The position numbers were made by a program, and so were the translations under genes. Positions 21,802-30,687 of a DNA stretch of 64,000 nucleotides are shown piece by piece. Position 1 is the stretch's first letter. Each line of letters opens with the position of its first letter. This DNA comes from Acidobacteriota bacterium (GTDB lineage Bacteria; Acidobacteriota; Terriglobia; Acidiferrales; UBA7541). Location: contig QHZD01000041.1 in assembly GCA_003225315.1 (NCBI GenBank), positions 1 through 64,000 of the forward strand, read 5' to 3'. The notes below the pieces were generated by a model that was not told the DNA's origin, ran no database searches, and saw only the letters and a list, made by a program, of their open reading frames with translations.

Positions 21802-22322
21802 AGTCAAAAACTTGGTTTCTCCTGCTGAATTCCTTCATACCGGCCGTGGCGCCGCCGGTGCGAGCTGCTGCGCCTCCGCAGAAGGACTATCTCACCGCTG
21901 TCGAAGCGGACAAGATTCGCGATGCGGAGAACAACACCAACGAACGCATCCGTCTTTTTCTCACTTTCGCCGACGATCGCTTGAAGAAATTCCAATACGA
22001 ATTGGACCATCCTTCGACGAACCGCCACGGCGACATGTTGAATTCACTTCTGAACGCCTACGTTGGCTGCGTTGACGATGCCGCGGACCTCATTCAACTG
22101 GGGCTTGAGAAACAGGACAACATTCGCAAGGGAATCGACCTGATGAGTTCCCGCGCCAAGGAATTTCTGGTTGTGCTGGAAAAACTGTCCGCGGAGGGCC
22201 CAGAAAAGGAGCTTTACAAAGATAATCTCGACGATGCCATCGAGGGCACTCGCGACGCCATGAACGACGCGGAAAAGGCCAAAAAGAAAGTGGCGCCTCC
22301 GCCCATTCGCCGGAAGAATTAA
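21798..22322 (+). CDS. Small secreted helical protein, unknown function
   Basis: A 174-residue protein with a short signal peptide ending VRAAA (about residue 24), then a predominantly helical domain (RIRLFLTFADDRLKKFQYEL, GCVDDAADLIQLGLEKQDN) and a basic tail VAPPPIRRKN. The helical content resembles the preceding gene, so the two may be distant relatives or partners. No known family recognised. The ATG overlaps the preceding TGA. Confidence 0.75.
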   Translation: MKSKTWFLLLNSFIPAVAPPVRAAAPPQKDYLTAVEADKIRDAENNTNERIRLFLTFADDRLKKFQYELDHPSTNRHGDMLNSLLNAYVGCVDDAADLIQLGLEKQDNIRKGIDLMSSRAKEFLVVLEKLSAEGPEKELYKDNLDDAIEGTRDAMNDAEKAKKKVAPPPIRRKN

Positions 22323-22325
22323 CGC

Positions 22326-23066
22326 GTGAGGAATACCGTCAAGACGATGAAAACGAGCCGCCGCACAACTTCGCTGGTCCCCGGAGGCGCGCCGCTTTTT
22401 CAGCGTATGTTCACGCGGCTGGGCTGCAAAGGCCGTCCGCCGCGTTTCCGCGTGGAGTTTTATCCCTATTCCAGTCTGGTACTGACGATTCGGCGGCGCG
22501 AGGATGTCGTCTACGTTCGCTTCTCCGACCTCTTGCGGCGCGCCCCCATGGCCGTCTTGGAAGCTGCGGCCGCTCTGCTGCTGGCGCGCGTGTATCGCCG
22601 CAAGCCTTCCAGGGAACTCACCGAACCTTACTTGGAATATGCGCGCTCCCATCGCACGCGCTCCCGCATGAACCGCATGCGCAGCGGGCGCGTTCGCCTG
22701 GCCGCGACGAACCCGCGCGGCGACCATTTCGATCTGAACCGGCTGTTCGATGACCTGAATCGAGAATATTTTGCCGGCCAGTTACAGCGTCCGCACATCG
22801 GCTGGAGCACGCGAATCTGGCGGAGGCAATTTGGTTGTTACGATCCCGGCCCCAATCAAATTCTTCTGAATCGCCGCATGGATCGTCCCGGCGTTCCGGC
22901 ATGCGCGGTGGAGTATGTTTTGTTCCACGAGATGCTGCATGTCAAGCATCCCACTCGCCGCTCGGGCTGCAGCATGGTTTCGCATTCCCGCGAATTTCGC
23001 GAAGAAGAGAAGCGCTTCCCGGAATTCGCACGCGCCCGCCGCATCCTCGACCGCCTCGCTCGCTAA
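22326..23066 (+). CDS. SprT-like zinc metalloprotease
   Basis: A 246-residue protein. The C-terminal half carries the SprT-like core: FDLNRLFDDLNREYFAGQL (about 137-155), WSTRIWRRQFGCYD, then the zinc motif HEMLH in VLFHEMLHVKHP (about 199-210) and a downstream His in SHSREFREEEKRF as probable third ligand. The N-terminal half is basic and without a signal peptide, so it is likely cytoplasmic. The eukaryotic relative SPRTN digests DNA-protein crosslinks; bacterial SprT proteins are uncharacterised. Being last in the uvrA cluster makes a DNA-repair role attractive but unproven. GTG start at 22326, or ATG at 22347. Confidence 0.8.
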   Translation: MRNTVKTMKTSRRTTSLVPGGAPLFQRMFTRLGCKGRPPRFRVEFYPYSSLVLTIRRREDVVYVRFSDLLRRAPMAVLEAAAALLLARVYRRKPSRELTEPYLEYARSHRTRSRMNRMRSGRVRLAATNPRGDHFDLNRLFDDLNREYFAGQLQRPHIGWSTRIWRRQFGCYDPGPNQILLNRRMDRPGVPACAVEYVLFHEMLHVKHPTRRSGCSMVSHSREFREEEKRFPEFARARRILDRLAR

Positions 23067-23191
23067 TTTTCCCGTCCTCATCTTGGCAGTAAATCAGTTT
23101 TCGAGTGGCCGTCACCGCGTGGTGGAAATGCGCTCTATTGTCGCAGACGTAGACACAGTCTTCGTCTTCAGTTAGTTTGAGGTGGATCAAA

Positions 23192-24235
23192 ATGCGCACT
23201 AAACCCATGAACGTCACGCGGCGAGAAAGCCTGCGGCTTCTCGGTAGCGGCCTTGCAGCGACGTCCGTCTCTTTGCCCGATCGGCGCCATGATGCCTTTC
23301 CGGCCGAGAACGCTCTGGATCGCGTGCGGCTTCTTCAGTTGTTGGGCACTGTGCCGGCGTCAGTTCCGCCTCTGGCAGCCGAGCGGGTTGAGCGCACCGA
23401 TCTGGGTGACGTTGTGCGAGAAAAAGTCACCTACACGGTCGAGCCCGGCGAGCGCGTGCCTGCCTTTGTTCTGCTCCCGAAGTCGGGACCGCCGCGCCAT
23501 CCCGCCATCCTCTGTCACCACCAGCACGGCGGTGAGTTCGAGGTCGGGAAAGACGGCCCGGCAGGACTAGGCTCTGACCCCAGCCAGCACTACGCGCTTG
23601 AGCTGGCTCGCCGTGGTTACGTCACGATTGTTTTCGACGCGCTCTGTTTCAACGAGCGGAAGGACGCCATGGGCAAGCTCAAGGGGGCTGACTACGAGCG
23701 CTACGAGGCAATGTACCGCATCACGGAAGGCAAGAGCCTCCAGGGTAAGTATGTCTGGGACGCGTGTCGCGCACTGGATTATCTCGAGACTCGGCCTGAC
23801 GTCGATGCCTCGCGCCTGGGCATGATCGGCCATTCGCTCGGCGGCCAGGAGACTCTGTTTACGACCGCCATTGACACCCGCATTCGCGCCGCCGTCTCGA
23901 GTTGCGGCTTCGGCAGTCTGCGCACGCTCAAGCGCGACCGGATCAACCACAACTACGCCCTGTTCGTGCCTGGTCTCGCTAATAATGGCGACTACGGCGC
24001 AGTACTAGCAATGGTAGCTCCTCGCCCGTTCTTCGTCGCCGCACGGAGTGACGATCCCATATTCCCGAAGGACGGAATCGAGGAGACGGTGGCGACGGCG
24101 CGTCGTGCTTATGTAGCCGTTAGTGCAGCGGACCATTTGGCCACCTTTTTTGAGCCCGGAACGCACGCATTCTCGCAAACGATGCGCGCCGCTGCCTACG
24201 CCTGGTTCGACCGATGGCTAGCGCCTGCTGAATGA
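23192..24235 (+). CDS. Tat-exported alpha/beta-hydrolase (dienelactone hydrolase/acetyl esterase-like)
   Basis: A 347-residue hydrolase. The N-terminus has a twin-arginine signal TRRESLRLLGSGLAA. The hydrolase core shows LCHHQHGGEFE, the nucleophile elbow GHSLGGQE (Ser about 214), an Asp in ARSDDPIF and a His in PGTHAFSQ, giving a complete triad. This fits the large cofactor-free hydrolases with acetyl-xylan esterase or carboxyl-esterase activity; the substrate is unknown. GAGGTGG six bases before ATG 23192 decides the start. It converges with the TPR gene at 24243 with seven bases between them. Confidence 0.82.
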   Translation: MRTKPMNVTRRESLRLLGSGLAATSVSLPDRRHDAFPAENALDRVRLLQLLGTVPASVPPLAAERVERTDLGDVVREKVTYTVEPGERVPAFVLLPKSGPPRHPAILCHHQHGGEFEVGKDGPAGLGSDPSQHYALELARRGYVTIVFDALCFNERKDAMGKLKGADYERYEAMYRITEGKSLQGKYVWDACRALDYLETRPDVDASRLGMIGHSLGGQETLFTTAIDTRIRAAVSSCGFGSLRTLKRDRINHNYALFVPGLANNGDYGAVLAMVAPRPFFVAARSDDPIFPKDGIEETVATARRAYVAVSAADHLATFFEPGTHAFSQTMRAAAYAWFDRWLAPAE

Positions 24236-24242
24236 GGCCCCG

Positions 24243-24728
24243 CTAGTTCTGCTTTTTATCCTTTGCCGTTTCCTTCCAGAGTTTCTCAATTTTCTTGCGT
24301 ACCTTGTCGCCGTCTTCCGCGTGCGGATATAAGTCTAGGTAGCGCTGGTACGACTTGATGGCTTGTTTCCTCAGCCCTTTTTTTTCTTGCGCTTCACCCA
24401 GATATTTGAAAGGGACCGCGTAACCTGGTTTCGCCTCTGTGGCGTCCTGAAAGCGGTCGATGGCCGCGTCCAAATCGCCCTTCCTCATGTAGTACTGGCC
24501 CACTTCGAGGTCCTTTTCCGCCCGCAACGGATCCCACGCAGGCTGGTCCGGTGAGTTTTGCGTGACGGTATCTTTCTTTTTCTTGGCAGGCGACTTTGGC
24601 GGCGTAGGAGCCGGAGCGTCGGCTGGTTTCGAGGAGGACTCCTGTGGCGGGTCCTGCGCGTGCGCTGGTCGCGCAGCAAAGAGTAGGGAAACTGCGGCGA
24701 GAATAGGAATCGTTTTGCCGAATCGCAT
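24243..24728 (-). CDS. Secreted TPR protein
   Basis: A 161-residue protein with a signal peptide ending ARPAHAQ, a Pro/Lys-rich linker (PAPTPPKSPAKKKK) and two to three TPR units from about residue 75 (LEVGQYYMRKGDLDAAIDRF, AVPFKYLGEAQEKKGLRKQA), finishing with KLWKETAKDKKQN. The two-repeat layout resembles BamD-like or PilF-like scaffold lipoproteins but there is no lipobox Cys. Likely a periplasmic adaptor. It is divergent from uvrC. Confidence 0.78.
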   Translation of the reverse strand: MRFGKTIPILAAVSLLFAARPAHAQDPPQESSSKPADAPAPTPPKSPAKKKKDTVTQNSPDQPAWDPLRAEKDLEVGQYYMRKGDLDAAIDRFQDATEAKPGYAVPFKYLGEAQEKKGLRKQAIKSYQRYLDLYPHAEDGDKVRKKIEKLWKETAKDKKQN

Positions 24729-24813
24729 GCCGGTCACGCAGGTCTCCCTGTACTCCGATTCGGTCTAGTATGATGGAAGTTGTCTGGCGATTGAAAGTTG
24801 TGTTGAAACCTCC

Positions 24814-26646
24814 ATGGAACCCCGCGAAAAAGCCGCGCAGCTTCCGGAAAGTCCGGGCGTCTATCTCTTCAAGGATGCCGCTGAGAAGATCCTATACGTC
24901 GGCAAGGCGCGCAACCTGCGCAGCCGCGTGCGTTCCTATTTCCTCGAATCGCGCTGGATCGATGCCAAGACCGGTTCGCTGGCGCGGGAGATTGCCGATC
25001 TTGAAACTATCGTCGTAGGCAACGAACGCGAAGCCCTGGCGCTCGAGAATAACCTCATCAAGCAGTATCGGCCGAAGTTCAACGTCATGCTCCGCGACGA
25101 CAAGACCTATCCGTACATCAAATTCACGGCCGCGGAAAAATATCCCCGCGTCTACTTCACGCGGCGTATCAAGAAAGATGGCTCGCTCTACTTCGGCCCC
25201 TATTTTCCCGCGAGCTTGGCCCGCCGCATTCTGCACTTTGTCCACAAGCGGTTTCTCGTTCCTTCCTGCTCCGTGGATTTGACGCGCAGCCACCCACGCC
25301 CTTGCTTGCAGTATTACATCAAGCGCTGTCTCGGGCCTTGCGTAACCGGCCTCACTACCGACGACCGTTATGCGGAAGCCGCCCGCGATGTGCGTCTGTT
25401 TCTCGAAGGACGCCGCCACGATTTGATGAAAAGCCTCGAAGAACGCATGACGACCGCGGCAGAGAAAGAATTATTCGAGCAGGCGGCCGCTTACCGCGAT
25501 TTGTTGCGAACCCTGGAAGACATCGAAGAACGACAACGCATTGCCGCCGCACAGGGAGACGATACCGACGTCCTTGCGTATTACGCCGAACCGCCTCTTG
25601 TCGCTGCAAACCTTTTCCACTTGCGCGGCGGGCGCGTCGTGGATCGCCGCGAATTCTATTGGGAGGATTTGGAAGAATTTGACCCGCAGGAGTTCGTTCC
25701 GTCTCTTCTGAAGCAGCTTTACCTGGAGGCCGAGTATCTGCCGAAAGCGATTCACGTCTCGGCGGATTTCGAAGACCGCGAATTGCTGGAAGCCACGCTG
25801 ACGGAGCGCGCAGGACACAAAGTGGAAATCTGTACGCCCCAGCGCGGTACCAAGCGAGCGTTCCTCGATCTCGTCGAAAACAACGCCAAGCATTCCTTCG
25901 AACAGCGCTTCCGCGTCTTGAAGCCTACTTCAAAAGCCATTGGTGAGGCCTTGCAAAACTCCCTCAATCTCGCGGAAGAGCCGGAGCGCATCGAGAGCTT
26001 CGACATTTCGCACATCCAGGGAACCGACACCGTCGCGTCCATGGTCGTGTGGGAAAAAGGCCGCATGAAAAAATCGGACTATCGGAAATTCATCATTCGC
26101 GGCGAAGAGGGCTCCAACGGAAATCCGCTGCGGCAAAACGACGATTTTGCCAGCATGCGCGAAGCGGTGACTCGACGCTATCGCCGCCTGCAGGAAGAAA
26201 AAAGAGAATTGCCCGGATTGATCCTGATCGATGGCGGCATCGGACAGCTTCACGCCGCGGCGCAGGCGCTCGAATCGCTACAAATCATCAATCAACCGGT
26301 CGCCAGCATCGCGAAAAAAGAAGAGATTCTTTACGTTCTCGGCCAGGAAGATGAGCCCATTGTTCTTGAACGGCATTCTCCGGTTCTGCACCTGATTCAG
26401 CAAATTCGCGACGAGACTCACCGATTTGCAGTTACGTTTCACCGCCAGCGCCGCGGCAAGCGGCAGACGCAAACGGCGCTGAGCGAAATTCCCGGCGTGG
26501 GTGCGAAGACGGCGCAGAAATTACTGAAAGAATTCGGGAGCGTCGCCAATATTCAGAGAGCGGGTTTGGAAAAATTGAGCAGAGTAATTTCGCGAAAAAG
26601 CGCGGAGAAAATTCTGAGCCAGCTCGGCGATTCGAAAGCCCAATAA
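24814..26646 (+). CDS. uvrC: Excinuclease ABC subunit C UvrC
   Basis: A 610-residue dual-incision nuclease of nucleotide excision repair. GIY-YIG domain at the N-terminus (SPGVYLFKDAAEKILYVGKA, residues 12-31), UVR motif around 205-240 (AAEKELFEQAAAYRDLLRTL), RNase H-like nuclease core (ESFDISHIQGTDTVASMVVW with metal-binding Asp; LILIDGGIGQL), and two helix-hairpin-helix motifs at the end (EIPGVGAKTAQKLLKEFGSV). Complete and of normal length. A ribosome binding site is not obvious upstream of ATG 24814. Confidence 0.96.
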   Translation: MEPREKAAQLPESPGVYLFKDAAEKILYVGKARNLRSRVRSYFLESRWIDAKTGSLAREIADLETIVVGNEREALALENNLIKQYRPKFNVMLRDDKTYPYIKFTAAEKYPRVYFTRRIKKDGSLYFGPYFPASLARRILHFVHKRFLVPSCSVDLTRSHPRPCLQYYIKRCLGPCVTGLTTDDRYAEAARDVRLFLEGRRHDLMKSLEERMTTAAEKELFEQAAAYRDLLRTLEDIEERQRIAAAQGDDTDVLAYYAEPPLVAANLFHLRGGRVVDRREFYWEDLEEFDPQEFVPSLLKQLYLEAEYLPKAIHVSADFEDRELLEATLTERAGHKVEICTPQRGTKRAFLDLVENNAKHSFEQRFRVLKPTSKAIGEALQNSLNLAEEPERIESFDISHIQGTDTVASMVVWEKGRMKKSDYRKFIIRGEEGSNGNPLRQNDDFASMREAVTRRYRRLQEEKRELPGLILIDGGIGQLHAAAQALESLQIINQPVASIAKKEEILYVLGQEDEPIVLERHSPVLHLIQQIRDETHRFAVTFHRQRRGKRQTQTALSEIPGVGAKTAQKLLKEFGSVANIQRAGLEKLSRVISRKSAEKILSQLGDSKAQ

Positions 26647-26724
26647 CCGCATTCGAATGAGAATAGCGGTTAGCACGCATTGCGCGGCTGTTAGTGCTAT
26701 GCTACGGTTTCTCTGGAGGTTATT

Positions 26725-27015
26725 ATGGCGGACAATGTGGGTTCGAAGGTGACGTATTTCATGGTGGGAATGGGGATCGGGGCGCTTGTCGGTATTTTGT
26801 TTGCGCCAAAGTCCGGCGAAGAGACTCGCGATTTTCTTTCGAAGAAAGCGGATGAGGGCAAGGATTACGCTCAGAAAAAAGCCCGCGAATTGCGCGAGCG
26901 CGCCGACGAATTGATTGAGCGCAGCAAGGAAATTGCTGTAAGCAAAAAAGATTCGATCTCGGCGGCAGTGGAAGCCGGACGCGAAGCGTATCTGCGCCAA
27001 TCGAAGTCGTCTTAA
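26725..27015 (+). CDS. YtxH-domain membrane protein
   Basis: A 96-residue protein with one N-terminal transmembrane helix (YFMVGMGIGALVGILFAPKS, about 12-31) carrying the YtxH signature GxxxGxLFAPKSGEETR, followed by a charged amphipathic helix rich in Lys/Glu/Arg. YtxH proteins are general-stress-associated in Bacillus; the molecular role is unknown. GGAGG lies five bases before the ATG. Forms a likely pair with the next membrane protein. Confidence 0.85.
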   Translation: MADNVGSKVTYFMVGMGIGALVGILFAPKSGEETRDFLSKKADEGKDYAQKKARELRERADELIERSKEIAVSKKDSISAAVEAGREAYLRQSKSS

Positions 27016-27044
27016 GAATTTCGTGAGGCGATAGCACGGGGTTC

Positions 27045-27061
27045 CGTCCCCCAGCGGGACG
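27045..27061. other. Intergenic hairpin between YtxH and the next gene
   Basis: CGTCCC-CCAGC-GGGACG, 6-bp arms in a G/C-rich stretch just upstream of the 27074 start. It may be an mRNA hairpin or another dispersed palindrome; no T run. Confidence 0.35.
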
Positions 27062-27073
27062 CGCGGGGCAGCT

Positions 27074-27586
27074 ATGCAATTCTGGCTTGAAGTGTTCTGC
27101 ATCATCGCGGCCATCGCACTGGTGGTCCAGGTGATCATATTGACGTTGCTGTTCTTCCAGCTAAAACGCACGTCGGAGAACACCAACCGGTTGGTTACTG
27201 ATTTGCAGTCGCGCGTGGGACCGATTCTGACACGCGTGCAGATTTTGCTGGACGACACCCAGCCGAAAATCTCCAACATGGTGAACGATGCCTCGCACAT
27301 CGTGTACTTGGCGCGCGGCCAGGCGCAGAAGATCGATCGCGTGTTTACGGATGCGTCTGACCGGTTGCGCGGACAGTTGGTTCATGCGGACCGCATCCTG
27401 ACGGGAACGCTCGAAGCCGTGGAGGATGCGGGATCGAAATTCAGTCACAGTTTCTGGCGGCCGGTGCAAAAAGCGTCGGCGCTGGTGCAGGGAATTAAAG
27501 TGGGGCTCGATCTTCTGCGGTCGCGGCGGCGGCGCCGCAACAGCGATGACCCGCGCGAGCAGCAGGAAGAGGAACTTTTTATCTAG
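27074..27586 (+). CDS. DUF948-like single-pass membrane protein
   Basis: A 170-residue protein: one transmembrane helix (about 5-28, FCIIAAIALVVQVIILTLLF), then a long helical region (TSENTNRLVTDLQSRVGPIL, TQPKISNMVNDASHIV) like the coiled-coil part of DUF948 proteins, ending in an Arg-rich tract RSRRRRRNS and acidic tail. These proteins often accompany YtxH in general-stress operons, as here. No enzyme motif. Confidence 0.75.
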   Translation: MQFWLEVFCIIAAIALVVQVIILTLLFFQLKRTSENTNRLVTDLQSRVGPILTRVQILLDDTQPKISNMVNDASHIVYLARGQAQKIDRVFTDASDRLRGQLVHADRILTGTLEAVEDAGSKFSHSFWRPVQKASALVQGIKVGLDLLRSRRRRRNSDDPREQQEEELFI

Positions 27587-27693
27587 CGAAGTTACGGCGC
27601 GAAATTCAAACTCTCTTTTCCTCTTTCTTTTTCTTGTCAGAGAACCTGCGACTCAAAACGCAAAACTTAAGACCGAAACTTCAATGCAGTGCG

Positions 27694-28845
27694 TTAGCGG
27701 ATCCAGGCGCCGCCGAGGACGATGTCGCCATCGTAGAAAACAGCGGCTTGGCCAGGGGTGATGGCTCGCTGCGGCGCGTCGAAAGTGACGCGCGCGGTGG
27801 CGGCGGCCAGCGGCTCGATGATAGCCGATGCAGGCTCGTGCTTGTGACGGATTTTGGCGAACGCGCGAATAGTGCCGGACGGCTGATCGCGGGAAATCCA
27901 ATTTACGCCTTCGACTTCACAAACTGCCTTGCGAAGAACATCGTCTTCGCCAACAACGACGCGGTTCTTCTCCGGATCAATCGAGAGAACGTAGAGCGGC
28001 TTGCCGGCGGCGAAGCCCAGGCCCTTGCGCTGGCCGATCGTAAAATTATGCACGCCGTCGTGACGGCCGACCACATCGCCGCTCTCGTTGACGATTTTGC
28101 CCTCGCCATGATGCAAAGAAATTCCGCGCTCGCGTGAATAAGCCTGGATGAATTGCACGTAATTGCCGGTAGGCACGAAGCATAGCTCCATACTTTCCGG
28201 CTTTTCCGCAACGGGCAAGTTCGCGCGGCGGGCCAGGGCGCGGACTTCTTCCTTGGTAAGTTCGCCGAGAGGGAAGTCGCTGCGCGAAAGCTGTTCTTGG
28301 GAAAGTCCCCACAGAAAATAAGACTGGTCCTTGGTTTCGTCGCGCGCGCGCATCAATTCCCAGCGGCCGGTTACATCGTTCCTGCGAATGCGCGCGTAGT
28401 GGCCGGTGGCGAGACGCTCCGCGCCAATCTGGCGCGCCATGCGCAGAAGCGGCTCGAACTTTACGTCGGTGTTGCAATTGGTGCAGGCGATGGGCGTACG
28501 GCCGGCAAGATACTGATCGACGAAAGGACGCACCACGCGCTTCTCGAATTGCTCCTCGAAATTTACGACGTAATGTGGAAAATTCAGGTGCTGCGCGACG
28601 GCTTTGGCGTCGTAGACATCGTCGAGGGAACAGCAACGGTGTTGCGCGGGGCCGTCGCCTTGAAGTTCGGGGAGACGGCGCTGGTTCCACAATTGCATCG
28701 TGAGGCCTACGACGGCGCGGCCTTGCTGCTGCAAAAGCGCCGCAACAGCGGAAGAGTCGACACCACCCGACATGGCGACAGCGACGAGGCCGAGCTGCGT
28801 TTCGGCGCGCTCGGGCAGGGTGTCGAATTGGGTCGCTGTTGTCAT
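27694..28845 (-). CDS. mnmA: tRNA-specific 2-thiouridylase MnmA
   Basis: A 383-residue enzyme adding sulfur to U34 of tRNA Lys, Glu and Gln. The PP-loop AMSGGVDSSAV lies at about 23-33; the catalytic Cys pair is in CTNCNTDVKF (about 118) and MELCFVPTG (about 215). C-terminal beta-barrel motifs HNFTIGQRKGLG and PGQAAVFYDGD are present. The start at 28845 is chosen because the longer frame runs through the palindrome and into the nifS gene. It is directly downstream of a cysteine desulfurase, the usual sulfur donor. Confidence 0.95.
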   Translation of the reverse strand: MTTATQFDTLPERAETQLGLVAVAMSGGVDSSAVAALLQQQGRAVVGLTMQLWNQRRLPELQGDGPAQHRCCSLDDVYDAKAVAQHLNFPHYVVNFEEQFEKRVVRPFVDQYLAGRTPIACTNCNTDVKFEPLLRMARQIGAERLATGHYARIRRNDVTGRWELMRARDETKDQSYFLWGLSQEQLSRSDFPLGELTKEEVRALARRANLPVAEKPESMELCFVPTGNYVQFIQAYSRERGISLHHGEGKIVNESGDVVGRHDGVHNFTIGQRKGLGFAAGKPLYVLSIDPEKNRVVVGEDDVLRKAVCEVEGVNWISRDQPSGTIRAFAKIRHKHEPASAIIEPLAAATARVTFDAPQRAITPGQAAVFYDGDIVLGGAWIR

Positions 28846-28855
28846 ATACAAGATC

Positions 28856-28881
28856 AGGGCACGATTTATCGTGCCCCTACA
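28856..28881. repeat. Dispersed palindrome, family A copy 3
   Basis: GGGCACGATTTATCGTGCCC (28857-28876) is a perfect palindrome followed by CTACA; its reverse strand begins TGTAGGGGCACGAT. It occupies the gap between the cysteine desulfurase stop and the mnmA start and is itself flanked by AGATCA/TGATCT (28851 and 28882). Confidence 0.7.
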
Positions 28882-28886
28882 TGATC

Positions 28887-30089
28887 TTACCTGGCTTCCG
28901 CCATCTTTCCATAGGTTGGCGATAACTCGCGGAGCTGGGCGACGGCGGCGGGAACAACGTTCAATGCGAAATCGATGTCGGCGGGAGTGGTGTGGCGGCC
29001 GAGGCTGAAGCGCAGGCTGGCGCGGGCTTCTTCCGGCGGCAAGCCAATGGCGGTGAGGACGTGCGATGGCTCGACAGCGCCAGAGGAGCAAGCAGCGCCG
29101 GTGGAACAGGCGAGACCCTTCAAGTCGAGAGCGATGAGAAGCGCTTCGCCTTCGACGCCGGGAAAAACAAGATTGGTCGTGTTGGGAGTGCGCGGCGCAG
29201 CCCCAGCGTTTACGCGCGAATGAGGAACGCGTTGGAGCAAACCTTGCTGCAGTTTGTCGCGGAGCGCGGCGATGCGCTGAGCATCTTCGGCGAGAGACTT
29301 GCACGCGATTTCCACGGCTTTGCCGAGTCCCACGATGCCGGCGACGTTTTCCGTGCCGGGGCGGAAACCGCGCTGATGATGGCCGCCATAGAGAAGCTGG
29401 CGCAGACGCGTTCCGCCGCGGACATAGAGCGCGCCGATTCCCTTGGGCGCGTACAGTTTGTGGCCGGAAATCGAAAGCAGATCCACTTGGAGCGTGTTGA
29501 CGTCGATGGGAATTTTTCCGGCGGATTGCACGGCGTCGGTATGGAAGTAGACGTCGGCTTCTTTAGCGATGCGGCCGATTTCTTCGAGCGGCTGGACGGC
29601 GCCAAGCTCGTTATTGGCGTGCATGATGGTGATGAGAACTGTTTCCGGACGAATGCCGCGGCGCAGCTCGCCGAGGTCAATCAGCCCTTCGCGATCCGTC
29701 GGCAGATAGGTAACGCGCGCGCCTTGCTTTTCGAGCGCTTGGCAGGCGTTCAGCACAGCTTCGTGTTCGATGGCCGTGGTGATGATATGAGGAAAAGAAT
29801 TGGCAGTTCTCGAAGAGGAGACAGGCAAGAATGCCTGTCCCACAACCCCAAAGATGGCGTGGTTGTCGGATTCGGTGCCGCCGCTGGTGAAGACAATTTC
29901 CTGGGGACGCGCACCGATGAGCGCGGCAACTTGTTCGCGCGCGGTTTCGACAGCAGCGCGAGCACGCTGGCCCGGAGTGTGAATGGAGGCGGCGTTGGCG
30001 AATTCGGCGGAGAAATAGGGAAGCATGGCGTCGAGCACAGCGGGCTCGACGGGCGTGGTGGCGTTAAAATCGAGGTAGACGCGGTTCAT
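28887..30089 (-). CDS. Cysteine desulfurase (NifS/IscS type) with repeat-derived insertion
   Basis: A 400-residue PLP enzyme that transfers Cys sulfur to acceptors such as MnmA or Fe-S scaffolds. Motifs: VYLDFNATTPVEP at the start, FTSGGTESDNHAI (68-79), the PLP Lys in SISGHKLYAPKG (Lys about 211), GTENVAGIVG, and the catalytic Cys loop STGAACSSGAVEPSH. Between IFGV and PHIITTAIEHE the family normally has only a few residues; here about 18 residues (VGQAFLPVSSSRTANSF) are added, most of them encoded by a GACAGGCA...TGCCTGTC palindrome. The frame is kept, so the enzyme is probably functional. ATG 30089 used; 30101 is possible. Confidence 0.93.
   Translation of the reverse strand: MNRVYLDFNATTPVEPAVLDAMLPYFSAEFANAASIHTPGQRARAAVETAREQVAALIGARPQEIVFTSGGTESDNHAIFGVVGQAFLPVSSSRTANSFPHIITTAIEHEAVLNACQALEKQGARVTYLPTDREGLIDLGELRRGIRPETVLITIMHANNELGAVQPLEEIGRIAKEADVYFHTDAVQSAGKIPIDVNTLQVDLLSISGHKLYAPKGIGALYVRGGTRLRQLLYGGHHQRGFRPGTENVAGIVGLGKAVEIACKSLAEDAQRIAALRDKLQQGLLQRVPHSRVNAGAAPRTPNTTNLVFPGVEGEALLIALDLKGLACSTGAACSSGAVEPSHVLTAIGLPPEEARASLRFSLGRHTTPADIDFALNVVPAAVAQLRELSPTYGKMAEAR
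29820..29839. repeat. Dispersed palindrome, family B copy 1, in frame inside the cysteine desulfurase gene
   Basis: GACAGGCA-AGAA-TGCCTGTC, perfect 8-bp arms, followed by CCAC. The same element, with loop GGAA, ends the minisatellite in ubiD (32720-32739). On the coding strand it encodes GQAFLPV. Confidence 0.8.
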
Positions 30090-30101
30090 AAAGCTATCCA
30101 T

Positions 30102-30687
30102 AGGATACTACGAGCGAAGAATCGTTGGCCGTGATCCGCGTCTCGTGATCCGTGGAAGAGCGGGGCAAAGGAGGCTGACAGTGGAGAGTTTAGGTTGGAC
30201 AGCAAGAAAGAAGATTCGTGCCCGAGGCCCCCACCCCCACGTTTTGTGTAAATGTTGCATCTAAAGGAGTTAGCTTTTCAGCAAGTCTTTTGTTTGCAAT
30301 ATTTTGCGGGGAATTTCGTAAGTGTTGCATCTAAATGGGTTACAAGTGCAATGTGCCTATATGAAAGCAACTGGTTTTCCTGTGTCGATTCTGAAGAAGT
30401 TAGAAGGACTGCGGGCTGAGCGAACATTGTGGGCAGCACTCTACTTTCCCAAAAGGGTCGGAATATACGGTCCCGATAAGATTGGGATCTTTCGATCGCA
30501 AAGGCTGTGGCGGACAGACAAAAGGATCGTGCCGAATTAACAAATCCATTATACCATATTGGTACCGTAAGTCAAGGATTAGTATAAATGGTTTGTTTGC
30601 GATAGGATAGCGAGATGGGTACTCTCAGTAACGCGAGCGGAGGCCAGAAACACAGAGGTATCCTTCAGAGAGAATGCGACTCCTCAT
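30102..30687. other. AT-richer non-coding region
   Basis: 586 bases without a convincing gene. It contains a pair of direct repeats (30248 and 30318), the symmetric site TACCA-TAT-TGGTA (30556-30568) and noticeably lower G+C in its second half. A 72-codon frame at 30322-30540 lacks coding character. It may be the scar of a lost element. Confidence 0.5.
30248..30342 (+). repeat. Two 25-bp direct repeats exactly 70 bp apart
   Basis: GTAAATGTTGCATCTAAAGG (first 20 bases, 30248) and GTAAGTGTTGCATCTAAATG (30318) agree at 22 of 25 positions over the full 25 bases. Multiple repeated sites of this kind occur at ends of some insertion sequences such as the IS21 family, but there is no transposase here. 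Confidence 0.6.

Noticed and set aside
28992-30134. 380-codon frame opposite the cysteine desulfurase gene
   Set aside because: Antisense shadow of a conserved enzyme; composition typical of reverse-frame translation.
30322-30540. 72-codon frame in the AT-richer gap
   Set aside because: No ribosome binding site, no family likeness, and it overlaps the second direct repeat.
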